Positions 23,756 through 33,284 of a stretch of 64,000 bases of DNA are shown here, in pieces. The stretch spans positions 1-64,000 of the forward strand of contig JAKSTJ010000002.1 in assembly GCA_024402635.1 (NCBI GenBank), given 5' to 3'. The translations under genes were made by a program, and so were the position numbers. Every line of letters starts with the position of its first letter. Position 1 is the stretch's first letter. This DNA is from Treponema sp. GTDB taxonomy: Bacteria > Spirochaetota > Spirochaetia > Treponematales > Treponemataceae. Under the pieces are notes generated by a model that did no database searches, was not told the DNA's origin, and worked only from the letters and a program-made list of their open reading frames with translations.

Positions 23756-25272
23756 GTGAACGAAACATTTTACAGGAAATAGTTGATCGCAGAATCAAAG
23801 ATATGGAAATTTCTGGAATTGAATTTGGTTTTAAGATTCCAGAAAAACGTTTGCGAAAAGTACATCCTTTTCTTGATACAAAAGGTGCTGTTCTTGAAGT
23901 AAAACGTGCCAGCCCAAGTAAAGGGGACATTGCTCCTGATCTGGATTCTTATGAAACTGCATTGGACTATTCTAAAGCAGGTGCAAAAGCCATCAGTTGT
24001 CTTACAGAAACAAATTATTTCAAAGGAACTCTTCAGGATTTAATGAAGGTTTGTAAAGCAGTTGATGATTATGAAGCTGAAACTGGAAAAACAGGCCCTG
24101 CAGTTTTACGAAAAGATTTTTTAATCAATGCTCAGGAAGTTGAAGTTGCTTATAGGGCAGGAGCAGATGCAGTTCTTTTAATTTCAAGAATTCTTGATGT
24201 TGCAGATATGATTTCAATGGCAAAAAAATGTCAGGAATTGGGAATTACTGCTTTGGTTGAAGTTCGTTTGCAGGAAGATGTAGATAAACTTGCAAAGGTT
24301 GTAGCTGAAGTTGATAAAAAATATATTGTTGCAGGAGTAAACAGTCGAGATTTAAGGGATTTTTCCATTGATCTTCTTACTCCATGTGCTTTATTAAAAA
24401 AATTGCAGGCTGTTTTAGGAAATGATGCCAGAGTAATTTTTGAAAGTGGAATTCGTACTCCAAAAAGTGCCGCTTTTGCCGGTTCTCTTGGATTTGCAGG
24501 AATGCTTTTAGGTGAAGCCGCTGCAAAAAATCCTGAAATAAGAAGTGAACTTGTTAAATCATTTACAGAAAGTGAATCAACCTTAAATGCAGATTTCTGG
24601 AATAAATATGCAGAAACAAAAGACTGTACACCAAAATTAAAAGTTTGTGGTCTTACAAATAAAGAAGATGCTTTGCTTGCTGTAAAAATAAAGGCTGATT
24701 TTTTAGGTTTTATTTTCTGGAATAAATCACCAAGAAAAGCAGATGGAAACATTGTAAAAGAAATCTGTACAGAACTTAAGAAAAAAAATGATTGTCCTGT
24801 TCTGGTTGGTGTAATAGTTGATCCAGATCTGGAAGAATCAAAAGAAGCTGTTAATCTTGTAAAAGAAGGATATCTGGATGTTCTTCAGCTTCATACTGTG
24901 AATTGTGCGCGAAAGTTTCTTAGTAACAATGAATTAAGAAAACTTCCACATTATGCCGCAGTAAACATTTCTTCTGAAGAAGATGTAAAAATTCTTGATG
25001 AATTGTTTGATTCTGGTGAACCAAGGGTTTTAGTTGATGCTCAAACTTCAACACAGATTGGTGGAACAGGAAAACAGATTTCGGAAGAACTGGTAAAATT
25101 AGTACAGAAAAAATACAAACTTTGGATTGCAGGAGGAATTAATCCTGAAAATGCTTCTGAAGTTGTAAAAAAATATCTGCCTGAATTAGTTGATGTGGCA
25201 AGTGGTGTAGAATTATCGCCAGGAATTAAAGATGTTGTTAAGATGGAAAAGCTTGGCAAAGAAATCAGATAA
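23752..25272 (+). CDS. trpCF: Fused indole-3-glycerol phosphate synthase / phosphoribosylanthranilate isomerase
   Basis: The 506-residue bifunctional enzyme carries out two consecutive steps. The TrpC barrel (about 1-265) has EVKRASPSKGDI, RKDFL and VNSRDLRDF. The TrpF barrel (about 300-506) begins KLKVCGLTNKEDA with the catalytic cysteine and ends near WIAGGINPENA. The order TrpC-TrpF matches the enterobacterial fusion. It overlaps trpGD by 4 nt and is 28 nt before trpB, which has its own GGAGG ribosome-binding site. Confidence 0.95.
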   Translation: MSERNILQEIVDRRIKDMEISGIEFGFKIPEKRLRKVHPFLDTKGAVLEVKRASPSKGDIAPDLDSYETALDYSKAGAKAISCLTETNYFKGTLQDLMKVCKAVDDYEAETGKTGPAVLRKDFLINAQEVEVAYRAGADAVLLISRILDVADMISMAKKCQELGITALVEVRLQEDVDKLAKVVAEVDKKYIVAGVNSRDLRDFSIDLLTPCALLKKLQAVLGNDARVIFESGIRTPKSAAFAGSLGFAGMLLGEAAAKNPEIRSELVKSFTESESTLNADFWNKYAETKDCTPKLKVCGLTNKEDALLAVKIKADFLGFIFWNKSPRKADGNIVKEICTELKKKNDCPVLVGVIVDPDLEESKEAVNLVKEGYLDVLQLHTVNCARKFLSNNELRKLPHYAAVNISSEEDVKILDELFDSGEPRVLVDAQTSTQIGGTGKQISEELVKLVQKKYKLWIAGGINPENASEVVKKYLPELVDVASGVELSPGIKDVVKMEKLGKEIR

Positions 25273-25300
25273 TTTAAGTGAAAGATGGAGGAAAAATTAA

Positions 25301-26566
25301 ATGACATCAAAAGAAGGTTTTTTTGATATATATGGTGGAAAATACGTTGCAGAAGTTTTAAGACGTCCATTAGATGAACTGGAAGTTGAATTTAAAAAAG
25401 CAATGGCTGATCCTGAATTTATAAAAGAGCTTGAAACTATCCAGAGAGATTATATTGGTCGAGAAACACCACTTTTATTTGCAGAAACAGCAACAAAACT
25501 TTTAGGTGGTGCACAAATTTATATTAAACTTGAAGGTCTTGCAAATACTGGAGCTCATAAAATTAATAATGCTATTGGACAGTGTTTACTGGCAAAAAGA
25601 ATGGGCAAGAAACGTATTATTGCAGAAACTGGTGCAGGTCAGCATGGTGTTGCAACTGCCGCTGCCTGTGCAAAATTAGGTCTTGATTGTACTGTTTATA
25701 TGGGTGAAGTTGATGTTCGTCGTCAGCAGCCAAATGTTGCCGCAATGGAAATGTACGGGGCTAAAGTTCATCCTGTAACATCTGGAAGCAGAACATTAAA
25801 AGATGCTGTAAATGAAGCAATGCGCGACTGGGCTGCAAATCCTGATACAACTCACTATGTTTTAGGTTCTGCATTAGGACCTGCTCCATTCCCTGATATG
25901 GTTAGAGAATTTCAGTCTGTAATTGGAAAAGAAGTAAAACGTCAGGTTGCAGAAAGAAATCTTGATGTAGCTGCAATGATTGCATGTTGTGGTGGCGGTT
26001 CAAATTCTATTGGATTCTTTGCTCCATTTATTGATGAAAAATCACCTCGTCTTATTGCTGTTGAAGCAGGGGGAATTGGACCTGGAATTGGAGAAAATGC
26101 TTCCCGAATGACAGGAAATGCAAGTCGTGAAGGGATTTTACAGGGATATAAATCTCGTTTCCTTCTGGATGATGATGGACAGGCTTTGCCAACTCGTTCA
26201 ATTTCTGCCGGTCTTGATTATTGTGGAATTGGACCTCAACTGGCAGCTTTAGGAAAATCTGGTCGTGTAGAATTTTCTTCAGCATTAGATAAAGAAGCTT
26301 TAGATGCAGTAAAGTTCTTTGCAAAAAATGAAGGGGTTCTTTTTGCAATGGAAAGTGCTCATGCAGGTGCAGAAGCTATTAAACTTGCTCCAACTTTACC
26401 AAAAGATAAAGCAATTGTTGTAAATATGTCTGGTCGTGGTGATAAAGATATTTTCATTACTTGTCCTGTATTCCGTCCTCAGGAATGGAAACAGTTTCTT
26501 ATTAGTGAATTGGAACGCTTAAACGATTCTAAAGATATTCACGATGCTAAAATAATGGAAAAATAA
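25301..26566 (+). CDS. trpB: Tryptophan synthase beta subunit
   Basis: TrpB condenses indole with serine using PLP. The 421-residue protein has the PLP lysine in NTGAHKINNA, the AETGAGQHGVA segment with the catalytic glutamate, CCGGGSNSIGFF for phosphate binding, and SGRGDKDIF. It is a TrpB1-type sequence that pairs with TrpA. The segment after the EAGG motif (IGPGIGENASRMTGN) differs from the usual GLETGKHAA-type stretch, and the C-terminus is some 20 residues longer than typical. GGAGG lies upstream of the ATG. Confidence 0.94.
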   Translation: MTSKEGFFDIYGGKYVAEVLRRPLDELEVEFKKAMADPEFIKELETIQRDYIGRETPLLFAETATKLLGGAQIYIKLEGLANTGAHKINNAIGQCLLAKRMGKKRIIAETGAGQHGVATAAACAKLGLDCTVYMGEVDVRRQQPNVAAMEMYGAKVHPVTSGSRTLKDAVNEAMRDWAANPDTTHYVLGSALGPAPFPDMVREFQSVIGKEVKRQVAERNLDVAAMIACCGGGSNSIGFFAPFIDEKSPRLIAVEAGGIGPGIGENASRMTGNASREGILQGYKSRFLLDDDGQALPTRSISAGLDYCGIGPQLAALGKSGRVEFSSALDKEALDAVKFFAKNEGVLFAMESAHAGAEAIKLAPTLPKDKAIVVNMSGRGDKDIFITCPVFRPQEWKQFLISELERLNDSKDIHDAKIMEK

Positions 26567-26600
26567 AAATTACGAATGAAAAATTAAGGAATATACAAAT

Positions 26601-27353
26601 ATGAATAAAATTAAATTAATGAGCCATTTGGTTGCTGGATATCCATCTGATGAATTAAGTTTAACTGCTGCCCGTGCCCTTGTTGATGGTGGGGCAGATA
26701 TTCTTGAAATTCAGCTTCCATTTTCAGATCCAAGTGCTGATGGTCCTGCAATTCAGGGGGCTTGTACAGAAGTTCTTCAGCGTAATTATAGAACTGCAGA
26801 TGGTTTGAAATTTATTGAAACAATACATAAAGAATTTCCTGAAATTCCAATTTATATTATGAGTTATGGAAGTTTGATTTATACACCAGGAGTTGCGGCT
26901 TTCTGTAAAAAGGCAGCAGGTGTTGGTGTAAAAGGTATGATTATCCCTGATTTACCTTTTGATTTTGATGAAGGTTTAACTCAGGCTTGTAAAGATAATG
27001 GAATGATAAATATTCCTGTTGCAGCTCCAACTATGACAGATGAACGCCTTTCTAAGCTGGCAAATGCAGGTTTCCCTTATATCTATGCAGCACTTAGAGC
27101 AGGAATTACAGGAACAAATACTTCTATTGATGAAAAAACATTGGCCTTCCTTAATAAAGTAAGCGCAGGCGGAAGCAAAGTTTACGGAGGATTTGGAATT
27201 TCAAATGGAGAACAATCTGGCGCACTGGCAGATTCTGTTGAAGCTGTAGTTGCCGGTTCTGTTTTTGTTCGCCTTATTACAGAAAATAAAGACAATAAAG
27301 ATAAACTTTATGAAGCTGTAAAAGCAAAAGCAAAGGAAATTACACATAGTTAA
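26601..27353 (+). CDS. trpA: Tryptophan synthase alpha subunit
   Basis: TrpA cleaves indole-3-glycerol phosphate and channels indole to TrpB. The 250-residue barrel has the catalytic glutamate and aspartate in ILEIQLPFSDPSADGPAIQ and IIPDLPFD, and the phosphate-binding GFGISNGEQ and AVVAGSVFV. The gene is the last of the trp operon. An A/T-rich gap with short direct repeats then leads to the GH26 gene, and no clear terminator is visible between them. Confidence 0.95.
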   Translation: MNKIKLMSHLVAGYPSDELSLTAARALVDGGADILEIQLPFSDPSADGPAIQGACTEVLQRNYRTADGLKFIETIHKEFPEIPIYIMSYGSLIYTPGVAAFCKKAAGVGVKGMIIPDLPFDFDEGLTQACKDNGMINIPVAAPTMTDERLSKLANAGFPYIYAALRAGITGTNTSIDEKTLAFLNKVSAGGSKVYGGFGISNGEQSGALADSVEAVVAGSVFVRLITENKDNKDKLYEAVKAKAKEITHS

Positions 27354-27356
27354 TTA

Positions 27357-27388
27357 TTACTTAAAAAAGTTAGTAAAATTACTTAAAA
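27357..27388 (+). repeat. Direct repeat upstream of the GH26 promoter
   Basis: TTACTTAAAA occurs at 27357-27366 and 27379-27388, a 22-bp period or about two helical turns, with AGTTAGT/AGTTAAT following each. It lies upstream of the putative -35 box and could be an activator site. Confidence 0.35.
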
Positions 27389-27403
27389 TTAGTTAATTTC
27401 CTA

Positions 27404-27431
27404 TTTACATTTTTGAAAACTCATTTACAAT
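27404..27431 (+). promoter_or_regulatory. Promoter of the GH26 gene (leaderless type)
   Basis: TTTACA (27404-27409), a 16-nt spacer and TACAAT (27426-27431). Only 7 nt separate the -10 box from the ATG at 27439, and there is no Shine-Dalgarno sequence. Confidence 0.6.
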
Positions 27432-27438
27432 CATAGTT

Positions 27439-28623
27439 ATGAAAACAAATAAGAATTTTTTAAGACAAATGTTAAGATGTGTTCTGGTTGTTTTTGTAGC
27501 TATGTTTTGTTTTAACTGTGCTGCAAAAAACATTTCTAAAGATGAAATTGAAGTTACCTCAGTAGAAGATTTGAAAGTATCTTCTGAATTAGCAGATAAA
27601 AATGCCGGTGAAAATACAAAACTTGTAATGGATTATCTTGTCAATAAGGTTTATGGAAAAAAAATACTTACTGGTGTAATGGATTGTGCCTGGAGCAGTT
27701 CAATTGATATGGATGCAAAAGTTCAATTGGATACCGGGTATCAGACTGCTTTAATGGGTTATGATTTTATGTTTGCTACTAAAGAAGATTCAAAAAACTG
27801 GTATAGTCCAACTCAAACTGAAAAAGCAATCAACTGGTGGTTAAATGGTGGATTAGTTACCTTTACCTGGCATTGGCTTGATCCTTCTGCTCCTGCGGGA
27901 AGTGGTGCCAGCTATAAACCAGAAGAAATGGATTTTAGAATTCCTTATGATGAAACAACAGGAGAATTGAAAACATCTTCAAAAGAATTTGAATTTATAA
28001 AAAAAGATCTTGATACAATTGCAGACCGTTTATCTTTAATGCAGGAATTAGGTGTTGTAGTATTGTGGCGACCAATGCATGAAGCTTGTGGAAACTGGGG
28101 AACTGCATGGGGTGGAAAAGCCTGGTTCTGGTGGGGATATTCTGGTCCTGAAGCATATAAAGCACTTTACCGTTACATGTTCGATTATTTTACAAATGAA
28201 AAAGAACTTCATAATTTAATCTGGGTCTGGAATGGACAGGGAAAAGACTGGTATCCTGGAGATGATGTTGTTGATATCGTTGGTTATGATATTTATGATA
28301 ACAACAACAAAAACGGCGCTGGAGACTCATATTATGAAAAACTGATAGACTGGTCAAATGGTACAAAAATGTGTGCAATCTCTGAATGTGGTTACGTTCC
28401 TGCTACAGAAAGTCTATTAAAATCTAAATCAAAATGGCTTTATTACATGGTTTGGAATGATGATGATGATTTACAGGATGACACTCTTGATGATAATGAT
28501 AATTTCTGGGGTGGAACAAAATACAACAGTATTAAGGCCAGAACAACAGACTCTTTCTTAACTGATTATCAGATTAAACTTGGTGATGAAGATCTGGCCG
28601 AATTATTTATGAAAATTGAATAA
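27439..28623 (+). CDS. GH26 endo-beta-mannanase, lipoprotein
   Basis: Family 26 enzymes cleave beta-mannan or related beta-1,3/1,4 glucans with retention. The 394-residue protein has a lipoprotein signal with a loose spirochaetal lipobox (FCFNC, C27). Hallmarks are WRPMHEACGNW with the acid/base E215, the aromatic WFWWG, and the nucleophile E316 in ISECGYVP. There is a single catalytic domain. It is expected to be anchored at the cell surface or the periplasmic face. The stop codon is directly followed by the convergent aldo/keto reductase gene with no spacer. Confidence 0.9.
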   Translation: MKTNKNFLRQMLRCVLVVFVAMFCFNCAAKNISKDEIEVTSVEDLKVSSELADKNAGENTKLVMDYLVNKVYGKKILTGVMDCAWSSSIDMDAKVQLDTGYQTALMGYDFMFATKEDSKNWYSPTQTEKAINWWLNGGLVTFTWHWLDPSAPAGSGASYKPEEMDFRIPYDETTGELKTSSKEFEFIKKDLDTIADRLSLMQELGVVVLWRPMHEACGNWGTAWGGKAWFWWGYSGPEAYKALYRYMFDYFTNEKELHNLIWVWNGQGKDWYPGDDVVDIVGYDIYDNNNKNGAGDSYYEKLIDWSNGTKMCAISECGYVPATESLLKSKSKWLYYMVWNDDDDLQDDTLDDNDNFWGGTKYNSIKARTTDSFLTDYQIKLGDEDLAELFMKIE

Positions 28624-29649
28624 TTAAACTTTTGTTTTACCGCTTAAAATATTCTGGTAGTCTTCAAGATTCTTCTTGAGGAGTACTGGAATATCCAATC
28701 CATATGGACATCTTTTTTTACAGGTGCCACATCCTGTACAATCAGCAATTCGTTTCATTTCAGTCTGCCAGTAATCATTTAACCAGTTTGAACTTGGAGC
28801 TCGTCTAATCATCTGAATCATTCTTGCTCCCTGATTTATAATAATTCCTTTTGGACAAGGCATACAGTAACCGCAGCCCCGGCAGAATTCAAGACCAAAT
28901 TCTTTTTTATCCTTTTCAATAAAGTTTTTCATTTCTTCATCAAAAACAGGAGAATCTTTCATAAAACTGAGCCATTCATCCAGTTCACTCATTTTCTGAA
29001 TTCCCCAGATTGGAAGAACATTGTCATATTGAGTCATAAAAGTGTAGGCTGCTTTTGAATTTGTTATTAATCCTCCTGCAAGCCCTTTCATTGCAATAAA
29101 ACCAACATTTTTTTCTTTACATAAATTTACCAGATCAATTTCTCTTTGACCGGAAAGATAGCTGAATGGAAATTGCATTGTTTCATAAAGTCCCGATTTT
29201 ACACATTCTTCTGCAATTCCAATTTTATGGGCAGTTATACCAATGTGTTTTATTAAACCCTGACGTTTAAAATCTTCAATTGTTTCGTACATTCCAGTAC
29301 CGTCTCCTGGTTTGTAGCACTGGTCTACACAATGAAACTGATAAATATCAACATAATCTGTTTTAAGATTTTTCAGAGAAGTCTCCAGCTGCTTTTTCAT
29401 TTCATCAGGAGTTTTTGCCATTGTTTTTGTTGCAATATGAATTTTATCTCGTACATCACTTAATGCAATTCCAATTTTTTCTTCGCTATCTGAATAAGCT
29501 CTGGCAGTATCAAAAAAAGTCATTCCACCATCATAAGCGGCTCTTAAAATTTTTGCGGCAGTTTCAAAATCATCTCTCTGAACTGGTAACGCACCAAATG
29601 CATTCTGTGGTGATTTAATGCCTGTTGAGCCTAAAACAATTTCTTTCAT
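28624..29649 (-). CDS. Aldo/keto reductase with C-terminal 4Fe-4S domain
   Basis: The 341-residue protein has an AKR barrel (about 1-250) with tetrad positions in FFDTARAYSDSE, IATKT and FHCVDQ. A ferredoxin-like tail contains two cysteine clusters, CRGCGYCMPCPKG and CTGCGTCKKRCPYG. Such fusions are found in anaerobes and are thought to reduce small carbonyls with electrons from NAD(P)H or ferredoxin. The substrate is unknown. AAAGGA precedes the ATG. It is read in the same direction as the ABC exporter pair upstream, but a terminator separates them. Confidence 0.88.
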   Translation of the reverse strand: MKEIVLGSTGIKSPQNAFGALPVQRDDFETAAKILRAAYDGGMTFFDTARAYSDSEEKIGIALSDVRDKIHIATKTMAKTPDEMKKQLETSLKNLKTDYVDIYQFHCVDQCYKPGDGTGMYETIEDFKRQGLIKHIGITAHKIGIAEECVKSGLYETMQFPFSYLSGQREIDLVNLCKEKNVGFIAMKGLAGGLITNSKAAYTFMTQYDNVLPIWGIQKMSELDEWLSFMKDSPVFDEEMKNFIEKDKKEFGLEFCRGCGYCMPCPKGIIINQGARMIQMIRRAPSSNWLNDYWQTEMKRIADCTGCGTCKKRCPYGLDIPVLLKKNLEDYQNILSGKTKV

Positions 29650-29681
29650 ATTGCATCCTTTATATTTTTTTAATTATTATC

Positions 29682-29720
29682 CAAAAAAAAATATCCTCAG
29701 GTCAATAGCCCAAGGATATT
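29682..29720 (-). terminator. Terminator of the ABC exporter operon
   Basis: AATATCCT and AGGATATT pair (29690-29697 with 29713-29720). On the minus strand the stem is followed by a run of Ts, 5 nt past the stop of the downstream exporter gene. Confidence 0.85.
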
Positions 29721-29725
29721 AAATT

Positions 29726-31489
29726 TTATGAAAATTGTGCCTGTCGTAAATTATAATAAGCACCTTTTTTCTTCATAAGTTCATCAGGAGTTCCGCTTTC
29801 CAGAATGCCACCTTTATCTATTACAAAAATACGATTTGCATTTTGAATTGTAGACAATCTGTGGGCAATAACAAAACTTGTTCTTCCTTTTAAAAGATTT
29901 GCAATTCCTGCCTGAACCAGAAGTTCTGTTTTTGTATCAATGCTGCTGGTTGCTTCATCAAGAATTAAAATTCTTGGAGAAGAAAGCATTGTTCTTGCAA
30001 AAGCTACCAGTTGTCTTTGGCCGTTACTTAATTCGCCGCCACGAGCTGTTAATTTTGTATCGTAACCGTTTTCCAGTTTGCAGATAAAATCATGAGCATG
30101 AACTGCTTTTGCCGCAGCAATTATTTCTTCTTCATTTGCATCTAGTTTTCCGTATGCAATGTTTTCCCGAATTGTTCCGCTGAAAATATAATTTTCCTGA
30201 GTCATAATACCCATCTGGGTTCTTAAACTTTCCAGTTGAACATTTCGAATGTCGGTTCCGTCTATTAAGATTGCACCTTCGTTTACATCATAAAAACGAC
30301 TTACAAGATTAACAACTGTTGATTTTCCTGCACCAGTTGGACCAACAAGAGCAATTGTTTCTCCTGATTTAATGTTAAAGCTTACATTTTTTAATACTTT
30401 TACATCTTCATCATAACCAAAAGTAACATCTTTAAATTCAACATTTCCTTTGATATCTGACATTAAAGGAGCATCAGGAGAACTTGTAACTTTTGCTTCT
30501 GTATCCATAATTTCAAAAATACGTTCAGCTCCACTTGCAGCATTTACAAACTGATTGTAAAAATTACTCAGATTCATTATTGGCTGCCAGAACATACCTA
30601 CATAGGAACCAAAGGCAATGTATGTTCCAATTGAAACACCTTCAAATCCAATAACCATTACACCAACCAGATATAATGCCATTGTTCCAATGCTCCAGCA
30701 TAAATCAATCCAGGAACCAAAACCGTCGCACCATCTGACCGCCCTGATAAATTCTTTTCTATCGGCCCATACAAGATCCTGGAAGGTTTTATCTGTTTCC
30801 TGTTCAGCTCTAAAGCTTTGAATGATTTTAATACCAGATAAATCTTCATTTATAAAAGCAGTCATATTTGAAGATTTCTGACGTTTAGCTTTCCAATGCT
30901 TTTCTGCCATTGAAGAAATAATGAAAATTCCTGCAATCATAAAAGGAAGACTGCATAAAGCGGCCAGTGCAAGTTTCCAGTTTTTTATGAACATAATTAC
31001 AAGAACTGCTACAACAGTAACAAGATTTGGAATTAAAGTTGTAACTGCGTTTTCAATAATATCTTTAAGGGAGTTTGTATCACCAATAATTCTGGCCAAT
31101 ATTTTCCCAGAAGGACGGGAATCAAAAAACTTTAAATCAAGTTTCTGAATGTGATTGTATAATTCCTGTCTAAGATTCTGAATCAATTTATTACTTGTTT
31201 TAGCCATTACCAGCATACGGGTTTTGATTGCAATAACTGCCAGAAGATTTAATACTCCGCCTATGATTATGATTTTTATTAAGCCTGATAAATCACCTGG
31301 AACAATATATTTATCAATAGCCATTTCATTTAAAAGAGGATTGATTAAGTCTACAACAGTTCCAAAACCCATCATTAAAAATACAAAAATGATTCTGCCT
31401 TTAAAATTCAAAAGATATTTAAAAAGACGGGACATTGTACTCATTGTTGATCGTTTTTCTAATTTTTCATCTATTTTATATCCGTTCAT
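29726..31489 (-). CDS. Heterodimeric ABC exporter subunit, canonical Walker B
   Basis: The 587-residue protein is a half transporter with six membrane helices (about 25-320) and an ATPase domain. It has Walker A GPTGAGKST and Walker B ILILDEATSSID with the catalytic glutamate, but its signature is LSNGQRQ instead of LSGGQ. In heterodimeric multidrug or lipid exporters (TM287/288 and BmrCD type), one of the two ATP sites is degenerate. Here this subunit gives the altered signature and the partner gives the altered Walker B of the same site. It is the second gene of the pair, 28 nt after the partner. Confidence 0.88.
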   Translation of the reverse strand: MNGYKIDEKLEKRSTMSTMSRLFKYLLNFKGRIIFVFLMMGFGTVVDLINPLLNEMAIDKYIVPGDLSGLIKIIIIGGVLNLLAVIAIKTRMLVMAKTSNKLIQNLRQELYNHIQKLDLKFFDSRPSGKILARIIGDTNSLKDIIENAVTTLIPNLVTVVAVLVIMFIKNWKLALAALCSLPFMIAGIFIISSMAEKHWKAKRQKSSNMTAFINEDLSGIKIIQSFRAEQETDKTFQDLVWADRKEFIRAVRWCDGFGSWIDLCWSIGTMALYLVGVMVIGFEGVSIGTYIAFGSYVGMFWQPIMNLSNFYNQFVNAASGAERIFEIMDTEAKVTSSPDAPLMSDIKGNVEFKDVTFGYDEDVKVLKNVSFNIKSGETIALVGPTGAGKSTVVNLVSRFYDVNEGAILIDGTDIRNVQLESLRTQMGIMTQENYIFSGTIRENIAYGKLDANEEEIIAAAKAVHAHDFICKLENGYDTKLTARGGELSNGQRQLVAFARTMLSSPRILILDEATSSIDTKTELLVQAGIANLLKGRTSFVIAHRLSTIQNANRIFVIDKGGILESGTPDELMKKKGAYYNLRQAQFS

Positions 31490-31517
31490 ATTTCATCTCC
31501 AGTTTATACAACAAGCC

Positions 31518-33284
31518 TTAGTATTGACTGTCGTAGGTTTCTTTGTACAAACCGTTTTTTTCCAACAACTGCTGATGAGTTCCCATTTCAGCAATTTTTC
31601 CATTTTCCAGAACAATAATTTTGTCAGCTTTTCTGACTGAACTGATTCTGTGAGCAATAATGATTTTTGTCATACCGGTTAAATCATTTAAAACCTGCTG
31701 TATTTCCTGTTCAGTTTCTGTATCCAAAGCTGATGTGGAATCATCTAAAACAAGAACTGGAGTTTTTCTTGCCAATGCTCTGGCAATTGTAATTCTCTGT
31801 TTTTGTCCTCCGCTTAAACCGACTCCACGTTCCCCAATTACAGTCAGTTCTTTTTCATCCATTTTATCTACAAATTCAGCACTTCTTGAACGTTCAAGAG
31901 CAGCTCTGACTTCTGTTGTAGACATTGTATCTTTTGCACCCAGACGAATGTTTCCATCAATTGAATCGCTGAATAAGAAAACATCCTGCATTACACAGGC
32001 AATACTTTTTCTTAAAACTGGCAATGGAAGCTGTCTGATATCAACGCCATCAATTTTAATACTGCCTTCTGAAACATCATACATTCGTTTTAAAAGGTTT
32101 ATGATTGTTGTTTTACCAGAACCAGTTGCTCCCATAATTCCAAGAGTTTGTCCGCTTTTAATATCGAAATTTACATTATCAAGAATTTTTCTGTCTCCCG
32201 AAATGTAACTTACGTTTTCAAAAGAAATTGAACCTGTAATATCATCAGATGTAAAAAGATTAGAAGCAATGGATTCTTCTTCAATCTGATTTAATGGCGA
32301 TTCATCAATAATAGCAGGCATTTCACTGTAAATTTTGTTCAAACGTTTTACACTGGCTTTTGCACTAGATAAACCATTTGTGAGCCATCCAAGCATTTCC
32401 ATTGGCCAGATCATATTTCCAACGTAAGAAATAAATGCAATTAATTCACCAATTGTTAATGATGATTTTCCTGTTTTCTGACTGTTAATTACAAAAATTC
32501 CACCAATTAAAAGAGTTATAACAGTAAGCATTCTTGTGATTGTCTGAATCATTGGATTGAATTTTACAAAAACTCTGGATAAATCAATATTTAATTCATA
32601 ATATTTCTGATTGTGCTTATGAAATTTATTGATTTCAAATCCTTCTCTTGCAAAGGCTTTTACAGTTCTGACACCCGCCAGATTTTCAGCCGCAGTATTG
32701 TTCATTTCAGAATTTTCCTGAGCAACTTCACCGTACAAAGAGTCCAGTCTTTTTTCCATCAAAATTGCAATTACTGCAGAAGCAATCATTCCTGCGGTTG
32801 GAATTAAAGCCAGCTGCCAGTTTATTTTAAGCATAAAGTACATTGTACAGATAACTCTAACAACAACTTCTGCCATTAAGATTCCCATAAAAGCTGCAAT
32901 ATCCCAAATGCGGTCTACATCATCTTTTACACGACTCATTAATTCACCGGAATTTATACCGTCAAAGAAATTTGCACTTAAACTTTGTATTTTCTGAAAT
33001 AAGTTGATTCTTACTTCCGAAGCAATTTTGGAACCGCAATAATCACATAAAAATTCTTTTGTGTATTGAAAAATACAACGTCCAACCCCAATTCCAAGGA
33101 TTCCTAAAAGAAGAAGCTTTAAGGGATCCAGATTCTGAGGTACTAAAACATCATCAACAATATGCTGAACAATTACTGGTGCAATCATATCTAAAAAAGT
33201 TCCTGCAGTCATAGCAAGAGTTGCCAGTAAATATAAAAAAGCATATTTCTTAATATATCTGGATAAATTAAGTTTGTTATTCAT
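31518..33284 (-). CDS. Heterodimeric ABC exporter subunit, degenerate Walker B
   Basis: This is a half ABC exporter with six membrane helices and an ATPase domain (Walker A GATGSGKTT, signature LSGGQKQR). Its Walker B reads VLVLDDSTSALD, with aspartate in place of the catalytic glutamate, marking the non-hydrolytic site of a heterodimer. I start it at 33284 (MNNKLNLS). A frame extended to 33296 would use an ATG that overlaps the GGAGGG ribosome-binding site, which sits properly only for the inner ATG. Upstream is the long non-coding gap 33285-33851. Confidence 0.88.
   Translation of the reverse strand: MNNKLNLSRYIKKYAFLYLLATLAMTAGTFLDMIAPVIVQHIVDDVLVPQNLDPLKLLLLGILGIGVGRCIFQYTKEFLCDYCGSKIASEVRINLFQKIQSLSANFFDGINSGELMSRVKDDVDRIWDIAAFMGILMAEVVVRVICTMYFMLKINWQLALIPTAGMIASAVIAILMEKRLDSLYGEVAQENSEMNNTAAENLAGVRTVKAFAREGFEINKFHKHNQKYYELNIDLSRVFVKFNPMIQTITRMLTVITLLIGGIFVINSQKTGKSSLTIGELIAFISYVGNMIWPMEMLGWLTNGLSSAKASVKRLNKIYSEMPAIIDESPLNQIEEESIASNLFTSDDITGSISFENVSYISGDRKILDNVNFDIKSGQTLGIMGATGSGKTTIINLLKRMYDVSEGSIKIDGVDIRQLPLPVLRKSIACVMQDVFLFSDSIDGNIRLGAKDTMSTTEVRAALERSRSAEFVDKMDEKELTVIGERGVGLSGGQKQRITIARALARKTPVLVLDDSTSALDTETEQEIQQVLNDLTGMTKIIIAHRISSVRKADKIIVLENGKIAEMGTHQQLLEKNGLYKETYDSQY

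Noticed and set aside
24231-24752. A 173-codon antisense frame inside trpCF
   Set aside because: It is a shadow of a strongly coding sense strand with two complete enzyme domains.
31660-32208. A 182-codon antisense frame inside an ABC exporter gene
   Set aside because: The opposite strand carries all ABC ATPase motifs; the antisense product has no features of a real protein.
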